Source: Blepharisma stoltei
Taxonomy: Eukaryota; Ciliophora; Heterotrichea; Heterotrichida; Blepharismidae
Assembly: GCA_914767885.1 (NCBI GenBank)
Contig: CAJZBQ010000033.1
Coordinates: 558,001-622,000, forward strand
Direction: 5' to 3'
DNA length: 64,000 nt
Below are positions 9,523 through 19,995 of this stretch, one piece after another. Below the pieces are notes generated by a model. That model worked only from the letters and a program-made list of their open reading frames with translations. It was not told where the DNA came from and ran no database searches. The first letter of the stretch is position 1; every line of letters starts with the position of its first letter. Position numbers and translations under genes: made by a program.

Positions 9523-9876
9523 AGGATCCCCCCCCCTCATTTGTCCAATTTTCTAGTCTTTTTTTTATAGGATAAAAAAAATTTTCAGGACCTCGTTTGT
9601 CCAAAATCTAGTTAAAAATGATTTGTCCCATTTTCTAGTCTTTTTTGGATTTTTTCGAATCTCTTAAATTTTAGTTTTTTACTTTAAAAAAACTAAAAAA
9701 TAAGACAATTGAGGTCCTGAAAAAAATATTTTTTTTCTATCAAAATTTTGACTAGAAAATTGGACAATTGAAATGAGGTCCTAAAAAATTTTTTTATTCT
9801 ATAAAAAAAAGACTAGAAAAATGGACAAATGATAAAAGACTAGAAAATTGGACAAATGAGAGAGGGGATCATTATA
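9523..9876. mobile_element. Palindromic IES, TCATTTGTCCAATTTTC family, copy 1
   Basis: Starts AGGATCCCCCCCCCTCATTT and ends AAATGAGAGAGGGGATCATTA, with several inverted and direct internal copies of TGTCCAATTTTCTAG. Bounded by TA. Nearly identical to the copy at 9951-10303, only about 75 bp away. Confidence 0.85.
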
Positions 9877-10362
9877 TGAAGTGGCTTTGAGCATGCCTTA
9901 TTTTACACCTGCAGATGATGCTAGTGATGATTACCTGAATGATACAAATAAGGATTGCTCCCCCCTCATTTGTCCAATTTTCTAGTCTTTTTTTTATAGG
10001 ATAAAAAAAAATTTTCAGGACCTCATTTGTCCCAAAATCTAGTCAAAAATGATTTGTCCCATTTTCTAGTCTTTTTTGGATTTTTTCGAATCTCTTAAAT
10101 TTTAGTTTTTTACTTTAAAAAACTAGAAAATGAGACAATTGAGGTCCTGAAAAATTTTTTTTTTCTATCAAAATTTTGACTAGAAAATTGGAAAATGAAA
10201 TGAGGTACTAAAAAAATTTTTTTTTTCCTATAAAAAAGACTAGAAAAATTGACAAATGATAAAAGACTAGAAAATTGGACAAATGAGGGGGGGGGGATCC
10301 TTATTTCTTTTATATTTATAAGAACAGAGAGGTGAAAGTTGATTTTTTGAGCTTTTGCATAA
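9877..10362 (+). CDS. Possible small coding segment bridged by an IES
   Basis: Between two IESs lies an open stretch reading EVALSMPYFTPADDASDDYL then NDTN; joining across the second IES (9951-10303) at TA continues ISFIFIRTERWKLIFWAFA to TAA at 10360-10362, using two TGA as Trp. Upstream it stays open through the first IES junction but no ATG is evident. It may be a gene remnant or a short gene; no family recognised. Confidence 0.3.
9951..10303. mobile_element. Palindromic IES, TCATTTGTCCAATTTTC family, copy 2
   Basis: 353 bp with the same ends and internal repeats as 9523-9876, differing by scattered substitutions and run-length changes. Bounded by TA at 9949-9950 and 10302-10303. Confidence 0.85.
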
Positions 10363-10732
10363 TTTGAAAACTGATTTTTAGATTGAATATTCATAATCGG
10401 CAATAAAACAAATATCCTTTATTTTTCATATTTTTAGAAATATTATTAAGCTCAGAAAAAGTAAATCTTTTTAGTATAAACAAGACTTTTAGTTTCAGCT
10501 GCAGTTTTCATAAATAGATATTGAATTTGGAAAATAAAATCATTTTCAGCTGGCTTTTCAATTTACTAAATTGCTAATTGCTCTATTAAAAATAAACATT
10601 TTTAATGTTGTGTAGATTTAAATTGAAAATAATGATTATTATGCTATAAAAATATTGATCTTTTTAAGCAGTCAGCTCTCACTTTCACAAATTTAAAAGT
10701 AAAATTTTATTATCTTCTAGCGAGGCATCAAT

Positions 10733-11486
10733 TTATGCCTTATTCAATCTTTCTTTTTCGAAATCTTCTATCAGCTTGCAAGCAATTACGTCATTAGAGT
10801 AGCAGGCTAAGTTGCTGTCGCACTTCGCCTTCTTCATTAAGCTATTCCACCTATTTTTAACGCCATTTTCAGTCCTACCTGGAAGATCTTTTGCAATGAT
10901 ACTTCATTTATTACCAACCTTTTGTTTTAAATTCAAAAGTTTGATATCTTCTTCGTAGCTCCATTCACCCTCTGCAATAAATCTTACTGTTTAACTCAGG
11001 ATTTAAATGATTATGTCATCGTTCTCTACAATGCTTTCCTTTTCGGATACATTGAGAGTCATAAAGAGCTTCGTTTAGGCTTTTCGAAATAAATGCCCAA
11101 TTCTTAGTCCCATACTGGGAAATCAAATCTCTAACTTCAGATTTTAAAAAATTATTTTAACGCATCATTTTTTTTAGTTTTTATTATAAAAGGCTGAAGT
11201 GAATCAATGAATTAAGAAGTTGATCTTCATTCTCTTTCCAAGGCTTGGTTTTCAAGCCTCCTCTGCTAATTTTTGCTTTAATGTTAGTCTTTACTGGTCC
11301 TGCTGGTTGAGGTAAAGGGTTCAAAATAGGAAAAGAATATAGGTTATAAATAGGGATATAACTATTAGTGGTATAGTCAGGTATGCATGGCACCCATACA
11401 CAGCCTTGAGGAATCTGACCTTCATTTGGAATTGGGATATGAAGCTGAGTATCATCCCATGTGGATGCATTCAATTCACTGGCCAT
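10733..11486 (-). CDS. Myb-like DNA-binding protein (two SANT/Myb repeats)
   Basis: After removing a 42-bp TA-bounded IES (11147-11188) and a 16-nt intron (GTAAGATTTATTGCAG) the CDS is 696 nt, 231 residues. Repeat 1: KTKPWKENEDQLLNSL, then YGTKNWAFISKSL and GKHCRERWHNHLNPELN. Repeat 2: KGEWSYEEDIKLLNLKQKVG then NKWSIIAKDLPGRTENGVKN and RWNSLMKK. The regularly spaced Trp residues and GRTENGVKNRW are classic for R2R3-type DNA recognition. One recognition Trp in each of two places is encoded by TGA. The N-terminus is Pro-rich. Likely a nuclear transcription factor. TAA stop at 10733-10735. Confidence 0.9.
11147..11188. mobile_element. 42-bp TA-bounded mini-IES in the Myb gene
   Basis: On the minus strand AGCCTTTTA is followed by a stop-containing 42 bp stretch and then TA AAATCTGAAG. 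Excision between the TA pairs gives HFSLLKSEVRDLISQYG in frame and restores the first Myb repeat. It has no GT-AG ends, so it is not an intron. Confidence 0.8.
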
Positions 11487-11899
11487 AATTTTATATTGAT
11501 TGCTGAAGTTAAATGGAAACTTAAAAATAACTAATTTTTGTTATAACCTTTGGCCACTAATTGGTATTCTTTAGATCTTTATATTCCGAAAATAAATTAT
11601 ATTTCCTTATTTGTTCTTATTATTAAAGATTTCCACTTAATTAAAATTAAAATGATATTTTATTCTCCAAAACAGAAAATTATTCATTTAGGATAGATTT
11701 GCATAAGTAACAATAATTCCATATTATAAGACTTTTGAGATATAATTAATTATTTTTTTTACAGTAAATAAAATAATTTTATGACTTGAAAATTCAAATT
11801 GGTGATACTATATTTAACTATATAGAATTTATTTTAATAAAATTCGACGTTGTAAATACGCTTTTTACTAAAATTTGAAATTTACTTAAAACCATCAAA
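11487..11899. other. Intergenic, divergent promoters
   Basis: About 410 bp of AT-rich DNA between the divergent Myb and CDPK-like genes. No repeat, IES end motif or coding signal seen; it presumably holds both promoters. Confidence 0.5.
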
Positions 11900-13531
11900 A
11901 TGGGATGTTGCAATCAAAGACCCGCTACAAATTCTGAAGCAAGGCCAAAGCCAGAAGTGAAAAAAGAGAATAAAAAATCTTTAAACGCATTAAAGACTCC
12001 TAAAAAAGAGCAGCGGCATAAGAAAAAAATATCGAAAGGATCTCAAGATCATTTATCCACACAAGGATCAATTATTGTGAGTACCAAAGGCAAGCCTTTA
12101 GAAAACTATAAAATTATGGGGACACTAAAAACAACCCATGGGAAGTCAATATACTTGACAAAGGAAAAAAATTCACAAACTTACAAGATTGTAAAGGAAT
12201 ACAATAAATCTAGTTTGGATGATGCGAATAAAATTTATGAGCAGTTAAAAGTCCTCAAAGATTTGGACCACCCAAATATAGTCAAGATTTTTGGACTTGT
12301 TGATGCTGAAGGAGCATTTTTTATTATCCAAGAATATTGCACAGGTGGAGAGTTATTTGATAAAATTATCAAACAAAATGCAATCGGGGAAAATTTAGCG
12401 GCAAGATATATGAGGGATATCTTGAGTGCCATTAATTATTGCCACAGCCAAGGCATTGCTCATCGTAATTTAAACCCTGAGAGCTTGGTTTTAGATAATC
12501 CCGATGATAACGCTATCTTGAAAATCTCTGATTTTGAATCATTCGAAAAGATTGTGAGAACAACAAGATATCAAAAAAGGAGCATTGGAAATGTATAATC
12601 ATTGCTTTGAATATAAAAGTAATAACCATTTTTGTTATAAAATCATTGAAAAAATTAATTATTCACTACTTCTAATATAATGTTTACTTAGACTTACTAT
12701 ATGGCCCCAGAACTATTTAAAGGAGAATATGGAAAAGAAATTGATATTTGGAGCGCTGGAGTCATTTTGTGCACTTTAATTTCAGGAAATCCTCCGTTTC
12801 ATGGAAAAACTCGCGATGAAATATTCAACTCGATCCAAAAAGGTTTGGATTTATCAAGCAGTGATTATGTTCTTGCTTCAGATGAAGCAAAAGATTTAAT
12901 CTCCAAAATGCTTGAAAAAGATCCTAAAATGAGAATAACTGCAGAAGAAGCATTAAATCACCCTTGAATTGAAAACCGTGCTAATAATAAAGTTCCAGAC
13001 AACGTCATTGTTTCAGGAACACTAGACCGTTTAGCGAAATTCACTGTAAAATCAAAAGTTGAACAATCAATTTTGAATTTTATTTCTTATCAGATAACAA
13101 GCGTAAAAGAAGAGCACGAACTAAGCGAGTTATTCAGATCAATTGATGAAAATGGAGATGGGAGAATAAGCAAAGCTGAGCTTATGAAAGCTTATAAGAA
13201 AAAAAAATTAGGCTCAAAGGATGAAATTAATTCAATTATGGAAAATTGTGATAAAAATAACAGTGGGTTTATTGAATATCAAGAATTTGTGACAGGAGTT
13301 TCACAGTGGAATAAAAAAATTCAAGCGAGGCAGTTGAGAGAAGTATTTGGACTGTGTGATGGGAATGGTGATGGGCTTTTATCACTTGAAGAACTAAAAG
13401 GATGCATTCCAGGGATTGAAGGAAGTGAATGGGATAAATTTTTTGTTGAAGTTGACTCGAACCAGGACCATTTGATCAGTGTCGATGAGCTGAAAACTTA
13501 TTTCGAAACTAAATTCCAACTAAAAGAATAG
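11900..13531 (+). CDS. CDPK-like EF-hand pseudokinase 1
   Basis: 510 residues after removal of a 99-nt intron region (12593-12691) that itself contains an IES. N-terminus MGCC is a probable myristoylation/palmitoylation signal, then a basic linker, a kinase domain (about residues 70-340) and four EF-hands (DENGDGRISKAE, DKNNSGFIEY, DGNGDGLLSLEE, DSNQDHLISVDE). The architecture is that of calcium-dependent protein kinases, but the active site is degraded: the Gly-rich loop has no GxGxxG, HRDLKPEN reads HRNLNPES (188-195) and DFG reads DFE (211-213). Lys99 is kept. By family knowledge the loss of the catalytic Asp predicts an inactive, calcium-sensing pseudokinase. HPWIE uses TGA for Trp. Confidence 0.88.
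12596..12679. mobile_element. 84-bp TA-bounded IES inside a 15-nt intron (CDPK-like 1)
   Basis: The intron between GGAAAT and ACTTAC runs 12593-12691. Excising the 84 bp between TA 12594-12595 and TA 12678-12679 leaves GTAATGTTTACTTAG, a 15-nt intron at the same site as the 15-nt intron of the neighbouring paralog (14335-14349). Confidence 0.85.
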
Positions 13532-13674
13532 ATAAAAACTAATTAAATACCAAAAGAACATTTAATTTATTCAATTTACTTAAAATATTCTTACATTTTT
13601 TATATTTTAATAGCAAATGAGATAGCGAGTTGTTTAATTTAATTACCGTTTTAGTTTTATTTAATTGGCTTAAA

Positions 13675-16600
13675 ATGGGATGCTGTCTTTCAAGGAGTGA
13701 ACCAAAAAAAGAAGAGAAAGAAAATAAAAAGTCTTCTAAGAGCAAGCAAAGATCTCAAACGAAAGAGCCATCTTTAAAGCTTTCCGCTCAACCGTCAATT
13801 GAAGGGTCAATTGCTTTAAATAGCAAAACTGAAAAGAAGCTTATGCAGAACTTCAAAATCCTTAAAACGTATAAAAAGAGACCAAACGGATCAATCTACC
13901 TTGCGAAAGAAAAAACTACAAATAAATTCAAAATTATAAAGGAGTACCACAAGTCTAATTCAGAGGAAAGTAAAAAAGTTTTCGATGAAATTCTGACACT
14001 CCAAGAGCTTGATCATCCAAATATTGTCAAAATTTTTGAAGTGGTTAACACCAAAAATAAAATTTATGTCATAAGAGAATATTGTCCAGGCGGTGAACTG
14101 TTTGATAAAATAATTCAATCGCAGCAAATAAGTGAAAACCAGGCAGCAAAGTACATGCATGATATTTTAGACGTTGTAAAATACTGTCACAGTAAAGGAG
14201 TTATTCATCGCGATTTGAATCCTGCACATTTACTATTAGATTCCAAAAATGATGATGCTAATCTCAAGGTTGCTAACTTTGGTTTGTCAGGAACATTTAC
14301 AGAAGATACGAAATTAAAAAGAAGTGTTGGAGATGTAACTTATATATAGACTTGCTATATGGCTCCAGAAATATTTGAAGGCGAGTATAGTAAAGAAGTC
14401 GATGTCTGAAGCTGCGGAGTTATTTTATGTACTTTAATACTAGGAAGACCCCCATTTCATGGCAAGACCCGTGAAAAAATCATAAAATCTATAAATGATG
14501 GCCTAAATCTTTCAACGGGTATCTGACTCCAAGTATCTGATGATCTGAAAGACCTTATATCCAAAATGTTAGAAAAAAATCCTAACTCCCCAGTGAGTGG
14601 ACAAAACCATTAGAAAAATCCCTATTTTTTGCCCAAAAACCCACCTCTGTGAGCGAACAAAAATTTTGATATATAAGTGATAATTAATATAATGAAATCT
14701 CGAGCTAATTCTGTTTAATTTTAAACAAATTGCTTTTTTAAAACATAAAATTTTATAAATTAAATTAATATTTACTTTCCAATTTTTGCAAATTAGGATG
14801 TTTTTAAATTTCGAAAAAAACAATTTTTTGATAAAATTTATATATAAATTTTTTTGTTCACTTACGGGAGGGGGAGTAAAAAACGAATTTCAGCAAAAGA
14901 CGCACTTAGCCACTCTTGGATTGAGTCTAGATCATCTAACAGCGTTCCTGACAAAGCGATTTCTGGTGAGGCTTTATCTCGCTTATCCAAGTTTACTGTA
15001 TTTTCTATTTAGGTCAGATCAAAAATTGAGCAATCTATCCTGAATTTTATTTCCTACCAAACAACTTCTTCCAGAGAAGAAAAAGAACTTATACAATTAT
15101 TTAAATCAATTGATATAGCTCATACCCTATATAGATTTCTTTATCGAGCAAAATGTCCTGGCCTCTTGAACGAGCAAAACAGACTCTCTCAAAGAGATGT
15201 GCTCAATCTCTATATCAGTAAGTGGTAAAAAGTGCCATGTCAAAAAATGGTAGCAAGCGTGAAAAAAGTTGACAAGTAAACGCGCCGATTTTAAAAATGG
15301 CTTTATTATTAAATTAATTTAAAATTTAAGATACTCAATTAGACTGAGAGCACCCAATCAATAAGGTTTCTGATATAAACCTAATCAAACACCAAATATA
15401 GCATTTCATTTTTAGACATCTTGGAGAGAAATGATGAAATCATAAATATCTGCGACTTTCATACCTCAAAAAAAACTCAAAAGTGCGACTCCCCCCTTTA
15501 ACCCATCAATGATCTCCAAGAGTTCTTGCTTCAGTTGATACATCTCTCAAAATCTCCAATAATTTTTGGACTTATGCTCGATGCAAGATGTCATCATGAT
15601 GGCGTCGTCCAGTTAGAGAAACTGATGTGAGTAATGCCTAAAAAACATTCAAAACTGCGATTCCCCCCGTTAGCTCATCAAAGGTCTCCAAGAGTTATTT
15701 CTTCAGTTGAGACATCTCTCAAAATCTCCAATAATTTTTTGACTTATTCTCGATGCAAGATGTCATCAAGATGGCATCTAGTATTGTGGAACTGACTTGA
15801 AATAGTCTATAGATAAATATTCAAAAGTGCGACTCCCCCCATTAACCCATCAAAGGTCTCCAAGAGTTATTGCTTCAGTTGAGATATCTCTCACAATCTC
15901 CAATAATTTTTGGACTTATGCTTGATTCAAGATGGCAACCAGTATTGTGGAACTGACTTGAAAAAGTTTATAGAGAAAAATTCAAAAGTGCGATTCCCCC
16001 CATTAACCCATCAAAGGGCTCCAAGAATTCTTGCTTCAGTTGAGACATCTCTCAAAATCTCCAATAATTTGTTGACTTATGCTTGATATAAGGTGTCATC
16101 AAGATGGTGTCCAGTATAGAAAAACTGACATGAATATTACCTAAAGAAAAATTGAAAAGTGCGACTCCCCCCTTTAACCCATCAATGGTCTCCACTAGTT
16201 ATTTCTTCGGTTGAGACATCTCTCAAAATCTCCAATAATTTTTTAGACTTATTCTTGATTCAAGATGGTGTCGTCCAGTATGGAGAAACTGACATGAAAT
16301 AGTTATAGAGAAAAATTCAAAAGTGCGACTCCCCCCTTTAACCAATCAAAGGTTTCCAAGAGTTCTTGCTTCAGTTGAGACATCTCTCAAAATCTCCAAT
16401 AATTTTTGGACTTATGCTTGATACAAGATGTCGTCCAGTATAGAGAAACTGGTATGAATAGTTTATAGAGAAAAATTAAAAAGTGCGGCTCCCCCCTTTA
16501 AACCATCAAAGGTCTCCAAGAGTTATTGCTTCGGTTGAAACATCTCTCAAAAATCTCCAATAATGTTTAGACTTATGCTTGATTTAAGATGGCGTCCAGT

Positions 16601-17594
16601 ATTGAGAAACTGACATGAAATAGTTATAGAGAAAAATTCAAAAGTGCGATTCCCCCCTTTAACCCATCAAAGGTCTCCAAGAGTTCTTACTTCAGTTGAT
16701 ACGTCTCTCAAAGTCTCCAATAATTTTTGGACTTATGCTTAATACAAGATGTCATCAATATGGCGCCCAGTATGTAGAAACTGACTTGAAATGGTCTATA
16801 GAAAAAATTCAAAAGTGTGACTCCCCCCGTTAACCTATCAAAGGTCTCCACTAGTTATTTCTTCGGTTGAGACATCTCTAAAAATCTCCCAATAATTTTT
16901 AGACTTATTCTTGATACAAGATGGCTTCCAGTATGGAGAAGCTGAGAATGGCATCTAGTTTTATTCATACATTTTATATGTATCATTATTATTTATGTAT
17001 TTATTATTATCATTATTCTTAATTTATAAGACCTTTTAAACATTGGCGCGTTACTTGCCAACTTTTTTCTCACTTGTCACCATTTTTTGACACGTCACTT
17101 TTTAGCACTTACTGATATAGAGATTGAGATCATCTCTTTGAGAGAGTCTGTTTTGCTCGTTCAAAATGCCTGGACATTTTGCTCGATATAGAAAACTATA
17201 AAGGGGCATGAGCTATATTAACGGTGATGGTAAATTAAGCTCCGACGAAGTCCAAAAAGCTTTAAAAAAACTCCAAGTAGGTTCAAAAGAAGAAATTTCA
17301 TCAATTATGAAAAGTTGTGATAAAGACGGCAGTGGATTTATAGAATATTCAGAATTTGTGACTGGAGTATCTCGATGGAATAAAAAATTCCAAGAAAACC
17401 AGCTGAGAGATATTTTCAAAATGTACGATACTGATGGAGATGGACTGCTGTCAATTGGAGAACTTGAAGGATGTATACCTGGCATTGAAGGAAGCGAATG
17501 GGAAAACTTCTTCAGGCAGGCTGATGCAAATCAAGATGGGTTGATTAGCGTTGACGAGCTAAAAGCATATTTCCAAGCTAAATTTAGTAATTAA
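13675..17594 (+). CDS. CDPK-like EF-hand pseudokinase 2, split by a 2.1-kb IES
   Basis: Tandem paralog of the gene at 11900. 497 residues after removing two 15-nt introns (14335-14349, 14998-15012) and two IESs (14585-14878, 15116-17217); the remaining 1,494 nt are in frame. MGCCLSRSE is again a lipidation signal. Kinase motifs: no Gly-rich loop (KTYKKRPNGSIYL), Lys in KIIKEY, catalytic loop HRDLNPAH, and ANFG in place of xDFG, so the metal-binding Asp is lost. HRD is kept, unlike its neighbour. Four EF-hands follow (INGDGKLSSDE across the IES junction, DKDGSGFIEY, DTDGDGLLSIGE, DANQDGLISVDE). Activity is doubtful. The stop codon lies one base from the next ATG. Confidence 0.88.
14585..14878. 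mobile_element. Palindromic IES, CTCCGTGAGCGAAC family
   Basis: 294 bp starting ACTCCCCAGTGAGTGG and ending TTACGGGAGGGGGAGTA. Joining at TA gives EKNPKKRISAKDALSHSWIE, matching the paralog EKDPKMRITAEEALNHPWIE residue for residue in spacing. Contains the family core GATATATAAGTGATAATTAA. Confidence 0.92.
15116..17217. mobile_element. 2.1-kb TIR element with internal minisatellite, inside the first EF-hand codon region
   Basis: Terminal inverted repeats of about 170 bp (left GCTCATACCCTATATAG, right CTATAAAGGGGCATGAGC; both contain CGAGCAAAATGTCC and ACTCTCTCAAAGAGATG). The interior (about 15470-16950) is nine or so imperfect units of about 160 bp carrying CAAAAGTGCGACTCCCCCC, CATCTCTCAAAATCTCCAAT and GACTTATGCTTGAT. 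No ORF of note. Bounded by TATA on both sides; TA-to-TA excision joins AAATCAATTGATA to TTAACGGTG and restores the EF-hand loop D-I-N-G-D-G. Confidence 0.9.
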
Positions 17595-17595
17595 T

Positions 17596-18732
17596 ATGGC
17601 TTCTAATATAACTGAGAAATACAAGAAGTCTTCAAATGATGGACTGAAAAGTAATGAAGTAAAACAAGGCAAGCCAGGCCAATTTCAGTATCACAAATCT
17701 GTGATTCAGCTATCTGCAGCCAATATGATTAATAGTAACCCTAATAAAAGTATTCAGCCAATTAAAGAAAACTCAAAAAAAAGCATTGATGAGCCTTATA
17801 TGAGTATGGATGATATTGATAACGGTGAATATGAAACTATTTCAGTTGATGAGAATTTAGAAAATAAAATTCCTTATAATGCTAAAGGAAAAATAAAATG
17901 GTGGAGTAGACGGAAGATTAACTCTGAGACACTTCCCTATGGAGATGGCAGGACTCGTCCCAATGAAGCTAAAAATAGTGCCTCTGTCACTTTTTGAAGT
18001 AGGCCTTTTGGTTTGGGATTCCTGTCGAGCAGGGAAGTTTTGATTTTCTCCCTAAGGTTGTCCCTGCCAGATGGTCTTGACAGGTTTTCATTTAGTCTTT
18101 CATAGGGCAACCATAAGAGGAGGCTCTTACCTAGGGAGCTAATCTTTAGGCTAGATAGTTTCGCCAGGTAGGCAGGCTCGTGGTCTATCCGCTTATGGTT
18201 TTATAATTTTAACCTAACTCATAATGTCAAAAACGTTAGAACTCCAGAAGTCAGGCCAGAAGAGCTCACAAAAAAGCAAAATATAAAATTAAGCACTGGA
18301 TATTCCAAAAAATTTCAGGAAAATGAATATACAATTCCAAAATCAAACGACTATTATAACCCTAAAAGTGGCAAGTATTATGAACTAGGAGGATTAGGAC
18401 CTCTAACTGTAGGCACTGAAGAATGAAATAGAAGGAAAGAAATGCAAGACAGAAGAAATCTCTATGCGAAGCATGTAAATACAGCAAATGCTAATAGTCT
18501 GCCCCCTGCAAAACCAAAAAAAGTTGTAGAAAAAGAGAAAAGTTCTCGAGAAAAAGCTATTGAATTTGCAAAAAACGTTCCGAAGCCTATTCCCAAACCT
18601 AAGGTAGTTGCTAAGGAGGAAACAAAAGAATATTCACCTATAAAGCCATCAAGCTTGCTGATAGAACAATTGGAAAAACATGAGCTCTACAAAGCGAAAA
18701 TTCAGGAAATCAAAGCTCAATTCTATATGTAA
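17596..18732 (+). CDS. Uncharacterised, possibly ciliary, Lys/Pro-rich protein
   Basis: 263 residues once the retroposon-type insert 17879-18223 is removed (792 nt, in frame; junction NKIPYN-VKNVRTPEVRPE). The C-terminal half has YYNPKSGKYYELGGLGP followed by a basic helix (EEWNRRKEMQDRRNLY, one TGA as Trp) and a Pro/Lys-rich tail. The KxGGLGP patch faintly recalls JHY-type ciliary proteins, which is only a suggestion. The ATG lies one base after the stop of the CDPK-like gene, so the real start may be a later Met such as MINSNPNK. Confidence 0.6.
17879..18223 (-). mobile_element. Retroposon-like insert (29071-29416 subfamily), in an exon
   Basis: 345 bp GC-richer block bounded by TAATG on both sides. 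On the minus strand it aligns with 29071-29416: shared CCATAAGCGGATAGA, AGATTAGCTCYC, GGCAGGGA and AACTTCCYT segments in the same order. TA-to-TA removal restores the host frame exactly. Confidence 0.85.
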
Positions 18733-19565
18733 ATGCATATAAGCTGATAGTAAACCTTATGTAAATTATTCAATAAAATTTATAATTGAAAAGCCTTATT
18801 TATTAAGATGGGGCATTCAAATTAAATTAAATCAAACCAAATTTTAATTATTCACATAAAAGAAGACTTAAATAGAAAATATGATCCTGCATTTTAGGTA
18901 AAAGCTATTTAAAAATATAGATCAATTAATGAAATAACAAAAATATTTCACATTTACAATTTTCATAATAATTTTAATGACAGTAAAATGATTAGATTAG
19001 CTAAATTATAGCGGGTTTATAGGGATTATTTCAGCCCTCTTCGTCCTAGCCATCTTCAGGCTCGAGGTAGCCTAAGTGCCGGTGTCTCACCAGGCCCTTT
19101 TTTTGCAAACGTTAATAGTCTCTTAGGGAGATTCACCCAAATATATACCGGGGTCTAACTCTACAGCACAGACTCCATTAACCCCTAGTTGTGCTCAGAG
19201 AACTGGAGAACCCCAAACATACCTTTTTCTGTCTGTTTTACCTTTAGCAGGCACAAATTGAAATTGCTTCCCAGAAGTGTAAGCCGACTTTGCGCTTTCG
19301 GTCTTGCCATCTTGGGTCATGGTAAAAAAAACCGATATGGTTTCCTACCAGGTAAAAAACCACTTTGGACTTCCAAAAGAATGGTATCTGCTTTCCTGTG
19401 CTGGGATAACTTACCAGTAACCCTGGATCTTTTCACTACTTGCCATATTTTTAAAAGTACAATAAATGAAGAAAATGAATCACAGCACTGCTAAATTTGT
19501 TATATAAACCAATATTTCGTAAATTCATTAGCTAATTCGTAAAACAGCTACTTAATTAATAAAAA
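18733..19565. other. Intergenic with one retroposon
   Basis: AT-rich flanks around a GC-richer retroposon at about 19010-19460. No gene seen. Confidence 0.5.
19010..19460 (-). mobile_element. SINE-like retroposon, decayed TSD
   Basis: GC-richer block whose right end, read on the minus strand, gives the head TTTTAAAAATATGGCAAG seen in other copies. Possible degenerate TSD: ACAGTAAAATGA near 18978 and ACAATAAATGA near 19460. The open frame 19189-19494 inside it is not protein-like. Confidence 0.6.
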
Positions 19566-19910
19566 ATGGTTTTTGTCTGTCCATATTCTGAATGCAAAAA
19601 GCGCTTGAGTTCAAAGTATAATTTAAAGCGACATGTAGAGTGTTGCCATAGGAAAATTCGAAGGTTCGAATGCGATATTTGTTACAAAAAGTTTTCTTCA
19701 TCGCAAAACCTAAAAGAGCATCTATTTTTGCATGAAAACTCAACTCAAGAGGTGCTAAATCTACCCGAAAATTTCGTGCCTGAGCGAGAAATCAACATTC
19801 CAGCGTTAACTAATTTGATTTTATGGTCTTATGATCCTGACTTAAGACCATTCATCAAGGTTACCCGTGTATATCCTTATCCTCCTTCAGCGACTGATGT
19901 AAAAGTTTAA
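19566..19910 (+). CDS. Two-finger C2H2 zinc-finger protein (114 aa)
   Basis: Two classical C2H2 fingers in the N-terminal half: CPYSECKKRLSSKYNLKRH followed by VECCH, and CDICYKKFSSSQNLKEHLFL followed by H. The spacing (C-x4/2-C-x12-H-x3/4-H) is canonical. The C-terminal half (PALTNLILWSYDPDLRPFIK) has no recognisable domain. Uninterrupted, with ATG at 19566 and TAA at 19908. Probably a nucleic-acid-binding protein. Confidence 0.88.
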   Translation: MVFVCPYSECKKRLSSKYNLKRHVECCHRKIRRFECDICYKKFSSSQNLKEHLFLHENSTQEVLNLPENFVPEREINIPALTNLILWSYDPDLRPFIKVTRVYPYPPSATDVKV

Positions 19911-19995
19911 ATGCATAAATAATGAAAGAATAAGCTAATATTAAGCTTTAAATAAATTGCATCTTACATTCTATTTTAAGCTAGTTAAGTTACTA

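Noticed and set aside
15470-16950. Regularly repeated 160-bp units, superficially array-like
   Set aside because: The units are imperfect along their whole length with no short constant repeat and unique spacer pattern, and lie in a eukaryotic TIR element; not a CRISPR array.
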